Part shown: positions 57,736 to 64,000 of the stretch, in pieces
Layout of the letters: each line of letters opens with the position of its first letter
Numbering within the stretch: position 1 is the stretch's first letter
From: Flavobacterium gillisiae
Lineage (GTDB): Bacteria; Bacteroidota; Bacteroidia; Flavobacteriales; Flavobacteriaceae
Direction: 5' to 3'
Assembly: GCF_900107635.1 (NCBI RefSeq)
Contig: NZ_FNRD01000001.1
Location: 682,001 to 746,000, forward strand
Length of the DNA stretch: 64,000 nt
Position numbers and translations under genes: made by a program
Notes under the pieces: generated by a model
Seen by the model: the letters and a program-made list of their open reading frames with translations, nothing else
Told to the model about the DNA's origin: nothing
Databases searched by the model: none

Positions 57736-58611
57736 ATGAAAAAAGTAATTTTAAGCATCTCCGCGATGCTATTCGGAACAGCAATGTGCTTAGCACAATC
57801 AACAGCGCCTCATGGAGCTTCAGCTTCAGCATATGTAGCGCATTACAGTTCAGTTATGTCAACAGGTAACGGTAATGACGCTACTATTTCACAAGTAGGT
57901 ACCCAGCACCAGTCAAATGTCATTCAAGACGGAAAAAATGGTTTAGTTCTTGGGGATGGATGGAAAAACGAAGCTTGGGTTACTCAAACTGGTTTAAATC
58001 AAGTAGCAGTAATTGGATCTCATGGTGATAAAAACGATGCTAGAATAGTGCAAGAAAAGAGATTTAATATGGCTACAATTGATCAAGGAGTGGGGTATGC
58101 AGAAAAAAATAGTGCTACTGCTAGACAAGACGGAGTTAGAAATGAGTCTATGCAAACTCAACGTTATGATAAAAATACTGCCCTTGTTGTACAAGACGGG
58201 AAAAGAAATGAGGCTGTACAAGATCAAAGAACTATGACTAACATGGCGAAAGGAAGTAACGCTGTTATTCGTCAAAATGGTGAGAGAAATCGTGCTGAAC
58301 AAACTCAAAAAGGAGAAAATAATGATGCGAGAACTGTCCAAACAGGGGAGTTTAACGACTCAGAAACGACTCAAACCGGTAATGGTAATGATGATATAAC
58401 TACTCAGTCAGGTGATTGGAATGAAGCATGGACTATTCAAACTGGTGATAAAAATGAGGCTATTACTAGACAAAATGGTGACTTTAATATGTCTGATATT
58501 ACTCAAACGGGTGATAAAAACTTCGCTAGAGTTAGACAATTTAATGATTATCAAATCAGTACTGTAACTCAAATGGGGAACAACAATGGTGCTAACGTTT
58601 ATCAATTCTAA
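57736..58611 (+). CDS. csgA: CsgA-like curlin major subunit
   Basis: The 291-aa protein has a signal peptide (FGTAMCLAQ). It then has about ten to twelve curlin-type repeats of ~22 residues rich in Asn, Gln, Gly and Asp, such as TGNGNDATISQVGTQHQSNV, RTVQTGEFNDSETTQTGN and WTIQTGDKNEAITRQNGD. The alternating NxA...QxG pattern forms the beta-arcade of functional amyloids. It is longer than the ~150-aa E. coli CsgA, as is common in Bacteroidota. First gene of the curli cluster; a hairpin directly behind it probably reduces transcription of the downstream genes. Confidence 0.92.
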   Translation: MKKVILSISAMLFGTAMCLAQSTAPHGASASAYVAHYSSVMSTGNGNDATISQVGTQHQSNVIQDGKNGLVLGDGWKNEAWVTQTGLNQVAVIGSHGDKNDARIVQEKRFNMATIDQGVGYAEKNSATARQDGVRNESMQTQRYDKNTALVVQDGKRNEAVQDQRTMTNMAKGSNAVIRQNGERNRAEQTQKGENNDARTVQTGEFNDSETTQTGNGNDDITTQSGDWNEAWTIQTGDKNEAITRQNGDFNMSDITQTGDKNFARVRQFNDYQISTVTQMGNNNGANVYQF

Positions 58612-58620
58612 TAACATATA

Positions 58621-58655
58621 AAAAAGAGGTAGTTTAAAAAGAATTACCTCTTTTT
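58621..58655 (+). terminator. Hairpin between csgA and the csgB-like gene
   Basis: AAAAAGAGGTA and TACCTCTTTTT form an 11-bp stem with a 13-nt loop, followed by a long T run. Partial termination would keep the major subunit in excess over the assembly factors. Confidence 0.8.
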
Positions 58656-58672
58656 TTTTAATATAAAACATC

Positions 58673-59212
58673 ATGAAAACTAAAATATATATTCTTTTTA
58701 TTATGTTTTCATTTTCAGAGATTGCTTTCTGTCAAAATGATAATGAGGAAAAGGAGAGTAAAGCTTTTAATTCATTAACTGACTTTTCTAAAGATTTGCG
58801 ATATCATTTAATAACCCAAATTGATTATGCAAATAAAAAGAGTAGTTCAGAAAGGAATTTTCAACAAAACAGTAGTTTAAATATCAATCAAATTGGGAAT
58901 TATAATACAGTTGCAGTGAATATAAAAGCGCAATCAGTAGATCTTGATATTTTACAATATGGAGATGAAAATACATTTCAATTAGACAATCAAGTCGATA
59001 ACTTCAAACAAAAGGTAGTTCAGGTAGGACAAAAAAATACTATTAGAGATGTTTCTCGTCATACTAATACCGGTATTGATGTAAATATGGAGTTTATTCA
59101 AAAAGGGAATAATCAAAATATTCACAACTATGGAACTAATTCTATGTCAAAAGATATGAAAGTTATTCAAAAAGGCGACGGTGCTTCAGTCTTTATTATT
59201 AATCATAAATAA
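58673..59212 (+). CDS. csgB: CsgB-like minor curlin/nucleator
   Basis: The 179-aa protein has a signal peptide (MFSFSEIAFCQ) and several curlin-like repeats (NINQIGNYNTVAVNIKAQS, ILQYGDENTFQLDNQ, VVQVGQKNTIRDV, FIQKGNNQNIHNYG, VIQKGDGAS). It has fewer repeats than csgA and more variation, consistent with a CsgB-type nucleator or minor subunit. The assignment as nucleator is by position and size; sequence alone cannot separate CsgA from CsgB roles. It is 7 bp upstream of the csgH/csgE gene. Confidence 0.85.
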   Translation: MKTKIYILFIMFSFSEIAFCQNDNEEKESKAFNSLTDFSKDLRYHLITQIDYANKKSSSERNFQQNSSLNINQIGNYNTVAVNIKAQSVDLDILQYGDENTFQLDNQVDNFKQKVVQVGQKNTIRDVSRHTNTGIDVNMEFIQKGNNQNIHNYGTNSMSKDMKVIQKGDGASVFIINHK

Positions 59213-59219
59213 GCGAATA

Positions 59220-59621
59220 ATGAAAACCAGTAATCAATTTAAAGTGTTTTTTGTTTTTTTATTATTTACTGTAGGATGTTATTCGCAAACAACAAATACA
59301 AAAGTTAAGGCTAGAATAGTATATGAAGAAAATGATGGAATCATTAAAATTACTGGTACAGCCGAAAATTTAACGGACATACTACAAAGCATGTCTTATA
59401 GCTTGTCAGTGATAAAAAAAAACAGATCTAGTAATAATACATCTAATAATGTACAAGAAGGCTTTTTTAGCTTAGATCCTAATGAAAATAAAAATTTATC
59501 TACTACTCAAATTAACCTTGGTAATGAAGATGAAGTGATTGTTTTGCTGCTTTTTTATGATGAAAGCAAAAAACTTATAGGGAAGGACAGAGTCGTATTT
59601 GGTGATGAAAAAAAAAAGTAG
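59220..59621 (+). CDS. CsgH/CsgC-like domain, N-terminal part of split CsgE gene
   Basis: The 133-aa product has a signal peptide (VFFVFLLFTVGCYSQ) and an Ig-like beta-sandwich (VKARIVYEENDGIIKITGTA, EGFFSLDPNENKNLSTTQIN, VIVLLLFYDESKKLIGKDRV). This matches the CsgH/CsgC curli-inhibitor fold. The frame ends at TAG after a run of ten A residues. A one-base shift in the A run (reading GAA AAA AAA AAA GTA GAA) continues directly into the CsgE domain. The gene is therefore most likely a CsgH-CsgE fusion split by a frameshift, or expressed by -1 slippage. Confidence 0.82.
   Translation: MKTSNQFKVFFVFLLFTVGCYSQTTNTKVKARIVYEENDGIIKITGTAENLTDILQSMSYSLSVIKKNRSSNNTSNNVQEGFFSLDPNENKNLSTTQINLGNEDEVIVLLLFYDESKKLIGKDRVVFGDEKKK
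59608..59621 (+). other. A10 homopolymer with A AAA AAG slippery heptamer before a stop codon
   Basis: Positions 59608-59617 are ten A residues followed by GTAG. In the zero frame the ribosome reads AAA AAG and then TAG (59619-59621). The heptamer A AAA AAG (59612-59618) is the classical bacterial -1 slippery site, and the -1 frame continues without a stop into CsgE. Either programmed slippage or a homopolymer sequencing error could explain this. It is the key ambiguous site of the curli locus. Confidence 0.8.
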
Positions 59622-59683
59622 AAACACTACCAGTTGATGGTTTTGAATTAAGAGGAATAGTTTCAGACGAGACGAAAACTAAA

Positions 59684-59947
59684 ATGGGAAAGGACTTCTA
59701 TGATTTATATTATTATTTATATAATGAGTATAAAATTAACTCCAATAAACTTGTGGTGATTAATGAAGAATTTAGCTTTTCAAGAAATACAAAAATATCG
59801 ATTAACATAAATAATGAAGTTGTTAATGAGTTTTTATCTCGACCAGATGAAGAATATATAGAGGCAATGGCTCAGCAATCGATTTATCAAACCTATCTAT
59901 ATTTAAAGAATTTGGAAAAGGAAAGTAAATATTTTACACAGTATTAA
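59684..59947 (+). CDS. csgE: CsgE curli assembly factor domain
   Basis: The frame encodes GKDFYDLYYYLYNEYKINSNKLVVINEEFSFSRNTKISI and LSRPDEEYIEAMAQQSIYQTYLYLKNL. It aligns with the E. coli CsgE pattern (GHDFYRAFSDKWESDY...LTINERPS...ITITVN). CsgE gates the CsgG channel and presents CsgA. The domain has no signal peptide of its own, and its first ATG at 59684 lies inside the domain. It must be expressed as the C-terminal half of the 59220 gene, through the -1 frame shared from 59612. Confidence 0.82.
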   Translation: MGKDFYDLYYYLYNEYKINSNKLVVINEEFSFSRNTKISININNEVVNEFLSRPDEEYIEAMAQQSIYQTYLYLKNLEKESKYFTQY

Positions 59948-59962
59948 TTTAATATATGATTT

Positions 59963-60364
59963 ATGAAACTTTTATTTTCTCTTGCTATACTTTTATTTTC
60001 ACTATCAGTCTTTGCACAAGAATTAGTGTATAAACCACGAAATCCAGCTTTTGGAGGAGATACATTTAATTATCAATGGATGATTGGTTCTGCAGAGTCT
60101 CAAAATAAATTTAAAGATAAAGAACTACAAAGCGACGAGCTGACTGAATTACAACAATTCACAGAGGATTTGAACTCGCAATTATTGAGTTCAGTTTCAA
60201 GATCCTTATTTACACAGCAGTTTGGAACAGAGGGAATATCTGTTGGGAGTTATGTTTTTGGGAGTTTGTCTGTTGAGGTATATCCTTCTTCAGGAGGTTT
60301 AACAGTTGATATTCTAGATACAAAAACAGGTGAACAAACTCAAGTAATCATTCCAAATCGATAA
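59963..60364 (+). CDS. csgF: CsgF curli assembly factor
   Basis: The 133-aa product has a signal peptide (LLFSLSVFAQ) followed by the CsgF N-terminus LVYKPRNPAFGGDTFNYQWMIGSAESQNKFKD, which parallels the E. coli FRNPNFGGNP...LLNSAQAQNSYKD segment that plugs into the CsgG pore. The C-terminal strand region (VEVYPSSGGLTVDILDTKTGEQTQVIIP) matches. CsgF docks CsgB and CsgA at the outer membrane. Gap to csgE is 15 bp, to csgG 18 bp, so one operon. Confidence 0.95.
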   Translation: MKLLFSLAILLFSLSVFAQELVYKPRNPAFGGDTFNYQWMIGSAESQNKFKDKELQSDELTELQQFTEDLNSQLLSSVSRSLFTQQFGTEGISVGSYVFGSLSVEVYPSSGGLTVDILDTKTGEQTQVIIPNR

Positions 60365-60382
60365 TTATACGCCAAAACAATT

Positions 60383-61741
60383 ATGAACTTAAAATCCTAC
60401 TTAATAATTTCGATAGTTTTTCTGTTTTTCAGTTGTGGAGCTTATTATAATCAGCCTACAGGTATTGAAAAAGCAATTATTGGTGAGAGTACACCCGCTA
60501 CAACTCTTTTAAAAGAGTTGCCTAAACCTAAAGAACCCATTGTCGTTGGCCTTTATAAATTTAGGGATCAAACCGGCCAGTACAAAGCTTCTGAAACCGG
60601 AAGTAATTTTAGTACCGCTGTAACACAAGGTGCTACCTCAATATTAATTAAAGCACTTGAAGATTCAAAATGGTTTGTACCTATTGAAAGGGAAAATATA
60701 AGTAATTTACTTCAGGAAAGAAATTTAATACGCTCTACAAGACAAGAATATACAAAGGATGTAGATCCAAATGTACCTCAAATTACTCCTTTACTTTACG
60801 CTGGAGTTTTGCTTGAAGGAGGTATTGTCTCATATGATTCTAATATTATTACTGGTGGTTTTGGGGCTCGGTATTTTGGCACAGGAGGAGCGATAAAATA
60901 CAGACAGGATAGGGTAACTATTTACCTTAGAATGGTATCTACTTCTAATGGAAAAATATTAAAGTCAATCTATATATCAAAAACCATATTGTCGCAAGCC
61001 ATCGATCAAAGTCTTTTTAAGTATGTGAATTTTAAAAGACTCCTTGAAGTTGAAACAGGATACACTACTAATGAACCGGTACAAATGGCAGTGAAAGAAG
61101 CAATTGAAAAAGCAGTTGTAACTTTAGTTTTAGAAGGAATAAAAGATGGAATTTGGGAGGCTGATATTCCGCAACCAGAAATTGATACACTGTTAAAAAA
61201 CTATGCTAAAGAAAACGAAGAGGCTGATGTTACCGCAATTTATGGAAGGAAACTGGAAGAAAGAAGATCAAAGTTTGCAATAGAATTCTCAGGAGGAGTG
61301 ACACTAATTGATGGTGATTATCTCGATCCGCTATTGAGACCCATGGGACGTGGAGCACTGAAATATTTCATAAGTCCTGGTTTGAATATAAGCGCATCTA
61401 CGAATGTTTTTAAATTGGCTAATAAAGGTCAATCAGAGAAAGGATACGCTTCCTTTGACCTTAATGCCGAAGTTATTTTACTACCAAAAGATAAGTTTAG
61501 TCCGTATTTCTTTGGCGGTGGGGGTTTTGGACTAAACGATGATTTTGATAATGTACATGCCAAAGTGCAATATGGATTGGGACTTGAGTATTTAGTTTCT
61601 GATAATATTGGTTTAAAAATTTATGGAGAGCATAATTTAAACTTTAGCGATAATATTGATTATATCATTAGAGGTTCAAGGGATGATTATTATTATCGCT
61701 TTGGATTTGGGGCAACGTACTATTTCTCTAAAAAAAAATGA
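60383..61741 (+). CDS. csgG: CsgG curli secretion channel with extra C-terminal domain
   Basis: The 452-aa lipoprotein (lipobox Cys18 in FLFFSCGAY) contains the CsgG channel core (1-~262): VGLYKFRDQTGQYKASETGSNFSTAVTQGAT, then WFVPIERENISNLLQERNLI and YAGVLLEGGIVSYDSN. CsgG is the outer-membrane nonameric channel exporting CsgA. Constriction-type residues Asn75 and Phe76 (SNF) are present; the upstream Tyr of E. coli CsgG is not obvious here. An additional ~155-aa C-terminal domain (295-452) alternates beta strands ending in YYRFGFGATYYFSKKK, like a small outer-membrane barrel. E. coli CsgG (262 aa) lacks it. Confidence 0.94.
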   Translation: MNLKSYLIISIVFLFFSCGAYYNQPTGIEKAIIGESTPATTLLKELPKPKEPIVVGLYKFRDQTGQYKASETGSNFSTAVTQGATSILIKALEDSKWFVPIERENISNLLQERNLIRSTRQEYTKDVDPNVPQITPLLYAGVLLEGGIVSYDSNIITGGFGARYFGTGGAIKYRQDRVTIYLRMVSTSNGKILKSIYISKTILSQAIDQSLFKYVNFKRLLEVETGYTTNEPVQMAVKEAIEKAVVTLVLEGIKDGIWEADIPQPEIDTLLKNYAKENEEADVTAIYGRKLEERRSKFAIEFSGGVTLIDGDYLDPLLRPMGRGALKYFISPGLNISASTNVFKLANKGQSEKGYASFDLNAEVILLPKDKFSPYFFGGGGFGLNDDFDNVHAKVQYGLGLEYLVSDNIGLKIYGEHNLNFSDNIDYIIRGSRDDYYYRFGFGATYYFSKKK

Positions 61742-61818
61742 AAAATAAAATAAGCGCACCTTAATTAATGTTTCAAATAAATGATTTTTTATTCTCAATA
61801 AACCCAAAATCGATAATA

Positions 61819-63312
61819 ATGAAAGATATATATATAAGATTTAGTTTAGTTTTCTTGGTTTTAATGATGTCTTGTTCAGAAGATAAATTTGCAGGAGAAG
61901 AATTTGGTACCGTTGAGGGTAAAGTAGTGAGTGCTATAGATTTTAAGCCTTTAGTAAATGTAAAAGTGTTTTCAAGCCCAAATACAAGTATTGTATTTAC
62001 AGATGAAGAGGGGAAGTTTGTAGTTGATAATGTAAAAGTGGGAGATTATTCTTTTGAAGCTCAAAAAGATGGATATATTGCTAAATTTGAGGCTGCTACA
62101 GTAAATGCTAATAAAACGACTAATTTAGTTTTTGAACTTAAATTATCAACGACTAACAATAAGGCTCCAACGGCGCCTGTCTTAGTGTCACCCACTGAGA
62201 ATGCGATTAATCAAGCTCTAGAAGTAAACCTAACCTGGACAGCTACTGATCCTGAAAAAGATAGTCTTAAATATGAAGTTATTTTAAGAAAAGACAGTAG
62301 TAATGACGTCGTAATTTATTCAGACATCTCTAAATTAAATTACACTTTAAAAGGATTGACCTATAGTACAAAGTATTATTGGCAGGTTTCAGTTTCAGAC
62401 GGTATTAATTCTCCAGTTTTAAGCGCTATTCGAACTTTTACCACAACAGCTTTTCCAAATGCAAGATTTCTATTTGTTAAGAAGGAAAGTGATAATTATG
62501 TGATTTATTCGGGAGACGAAAATGGAAATCAATTGCAATTAACTAACTCTAGTATTAATAGCTGGCGACCAAGAAAAAATAACCAAGTTAAAAAGATAGC
62601 CTTTATTAGATCGAGTGGTGCGCAAAATCATATTTACACCATGAACCCAGATGGTTCAGGTATTTTAAAAGTGACTAATTCAGTTCCTATAGCTGGATTT
62701 AATTCTGATTTTATTACCTACTCATGGAATGCATCTGGAAGTCAGATTATCTACCCTTATTTTGACAAATTATATCGAATTAACAATGATGGAAGCGGAT
62801 TAACGATGATTTATCAAACGCCAAATGGAAAGTTTATATCAGAATGTGATTGGAGTAATGATGGAGCAAAAATTGCATTAAAAGTAAATAATGCTAGCGG
62901 TTATAATGCTGAAATATATGTTATCAATACTGCCGGAACAGTCATTAATCAAGTTGTATCTGGTACAACTGGTGCTATTGGAGGTTTGAATTTTGCTGTA
63001 AATGGGGAGAAATTGGTTTTCACAAGAGATGTATCAGGTTTTGAAGCAGCTAATTATAGACAATTAGATACTAAGGTTTTTCAACATATTTTAAGTACTA
63101 ACTTCACTTCTGAAATTGGGTTAGATAAACCTCAAGGAACCGTAGATTTAGATGTAAGGTATTCACCTAATGAGGCAGAATTAATTTTAATGAATACTTC
63201 AAATGATGGTATATCTGTCAAAAATATAGTGAAATACACTCCGTCGATAACTAATCTGAGCGTAATAAGAACGATTCTTTTTAAAGACGCAAGTATGCCA
63301 GATTGGGAATAA
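61819..63312 (+). CDS. Curli-locus lipoprotein with CarboxypepD_reg, Fn3-like and TolB-like repeats
   Basis: The 497-aa lipoprotein (lipobox Cys18 in FLVLMMSCSEDK) has three regions: a CarboxypepD_reg domain (VEGKVVSAIDFKPLVNVKVF, 30-105), a fibronectin-III-like domain (LTWTATDPEKDSLKYEVIL, ~115-215), and PD40/TolB-like beta-propeller repeats (HIYTMNPDGSGILKVTNS, KLYRINNDGSGLTMIYQT, EIYVINTAG...). Its position directly behind csgG suggests a role in curli anchoring or cell-surface organisation; this is inference. Start chosen at the ATG opening the signal peptide. Confidence 0.82.
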   Translation: MKDIYIRFSLVFLVLMMSCSEDKFAGEEFGTVEGKVVSAIDFKPLVNVKVFSSPNTSIVFTDEEGKFVVDNVKVGDYSFEAQKDGYIAKFEAATVNANKTTNLVFELKLSTTNNKAPTAPVLVSPTENAINQALEVNLTWTATDPEKDSLKYEVILRKDSSNDVVIYSDISKLNYTLKGLTYSTKYYWQVSVSDGINSPVLSAIRTFTTTAFPNARFLFVKKESDNYVIYSGDENGNQLQLTNSSINSWRPRKNNQVKKIAFIRSSGAQNHIYTMNPDGSGILKVTNSVPIAGFNSDFITYSWNASGSQIIYPYFDKLYRINNDGSGLTMIYQTPNGKFISECDWSNDGAKIALKVNNASGYNAEIYVINTAGTVINQVVSGTTGAIGGLNFAVNGEKLVFTRDVSGFEAANYRQLDTKVFQHILSTNFTSEIGLDKPQGTVDLDVRYSPNEAELILMNTSNDGISVKNIVKYTPSITNLSVIRTILFKDASMPDWE

Positions 63313-63345
63313 ATTAATCTTTACTGGATTTTAAAAAAAAAAGCC

Positions 63346-63470
63346 TGTAGCAGTAGCCTGCCCCCAAAAGTTAGACACTATTTGGGGGCATTTTTATGGA
63401 AAGAAAAGTTAGGTGTGATTATGTATTTATGTTCGAATGTGTACATCTAGTTTTTGCGAAGAATTTATAA
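63346..63470 (+). mobile_element. IS3-family remnant (left end and orfA fragment)
   Basis: TGTAGCAGTAGCCTGCCCCC begins a terminal-inverted-repeat-like sequence, with CCCCCAAAA...TTTGGGGG as an internal palindrome. A frame starting at 63396 (MERKVRCDYVFMFECVHLVF) resembles the start of IS3-type OrfA but stops after 24 residues. The remainder of the element is absent. I read this as an old, truncated IS3 insertion between the curli locus and the next gene. Confidence 0.7.
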
Positions 63471-63543
63471 ATTTTATTGGATTTATGATACAATTTCGTT
63501 TTCTTGTACGTTATTTGAAAAATAACGATTAAATTTTTTTACA

Positions 63544-64000
63544 TGAAAATCAAGTGCTTTTTAATTTTATTGTTTTTTGATATAGTGGCTTTATCTGCCC
63601 AAGATAAACTAGAATTGTTTTTTGATTTTAATAAAGAGATTATTAATGAAAAATCAAATGAGGGGTTCGGAAATTGGTTGAAAAATTCAAAAGACAAAGA
63701 AGTCACAAAAATTTATGGGTTTTGCGATAGCGTTGGTACGAATGTGTACAATAAGGACTTGTCTATAAGAAGAGTTAATAATGTGCTTTCTCTTTTGAAT
63801 TCTAATCAAATTCAGATTAATGAAAAAGTAGAATTAAATAATTTTGGGGAAGATTTTTTACAGTCCAAAATACAAAGTGATAACCGGAAAGTTGAAGTCT
63901 TTTTTAAAACGGTTTTGCCGATTGCGATAGAAAAGGAATATTCAAAAAAGACTGCTATTGAAAAAGAGGTAGGTGACTCAAAAATAGGCGACCTGTTTAA
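63544..64000 (+). CDS. OmpA-like domain protein (partial)
   Basis: The product starts MKIKCFLILLFFDIVALSAQDKL (signal peptide). It continues into an OmpA/MotB-like segment: ELFFDFNKEIINEKSN, then TKIYGFCDSVGTNVYNKDLSIRRVNNVLSLL. OmpA-like domains bind peptidoglycan. It runs past the window end, so its full length is unknown. It lies behind the IS3 remnant. Confidence 0.82.

Overview
The window looks like a chromosomal segment of a Flavobacteriaceae bacterium, most likely Flavobacterium or a close relative. The evidence is its low G+C content, TAnnTTTG-type promoters, no obvious Shine-Dalgarno sequences, many Bacteroidota lipoproteins and TonB-dependent receptors, type IX secretion (T9SS) sorting domains, SprB repeats, GSIII glutamine synthetase and an IcmF-type fused mutase. 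No rRNA, tRNA, CRISPR array, prophage or intact insertion sequence was found.

Layout. 0-24 kb is mostly housekeeping: the start of yidD, cysS, folE, a PLP aminotransferase, a secreted retropepsin/PDZ protein, a DUF1573 protein, valS, several small lipoproteins, a siderophore receptor with a PepSY membrane protein, topB, small unknown genes, prfA and pyrF. A 315-bp intergenic tandem repeat follows pyrF. 24-34 kb is an iron/heme-type acquisition region. It holds a periplasmic metal-chelate-binding protein; a leftward operon of DUF4856 lipoprotein, imelysin, HTTM membrane protein and TonB receptor; and a divergent imelysin plus di-heme oxidoreductase pair. The two arms share a promoter region with TTTAGA/TCTAAA palindromes that also occur upstream of the siderophore receptor at 14.5 kb. 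34-43 kb has an alpha/beta hydrolase, two DUF4197 paralogues flanking purU, a frameshifted secreted-protein gene and icmF, followed by three copies of a 45-bp palindromic repeat.

44-52 kb encodes two large paralogous T9SS cargo proteins (1238 and 1036 aa) with near-identical internal repeats, similar leaders and long upstream regions. 52-57 kb has two tandem related lipoproteins (one with a collagen-like stretch), a TerC membrane protein and glutamine synthetase III. 57.7-63.3 kb is a curli-type functional amyloid locus: CsgA-like subunit, CsgB-like subunit, CsgH-like plus CsgE (split by a -1 frameshift exactly at an A AAA AAG slippery sequence), CsgF, CsgG with an extra C-terminal domain, and a lipoprotein with Fn3-like and TolB-like repeats. 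An IS3-type remnant and the start of an OmpA-like gene end the window.

Working together: the csg genes should export and assemble an adhesive amyloid. The T9SS cargo proteins probably add further surface adhesins. The 24-34 kb cluster and the 12-14 kb receptor probably form one metal-responsive regulon. The points most worth a second look are the csgH/csgE frameshift, the imelysin/HTTM/DUF4856/di-heme locus with its shared operators, and the repeat families.
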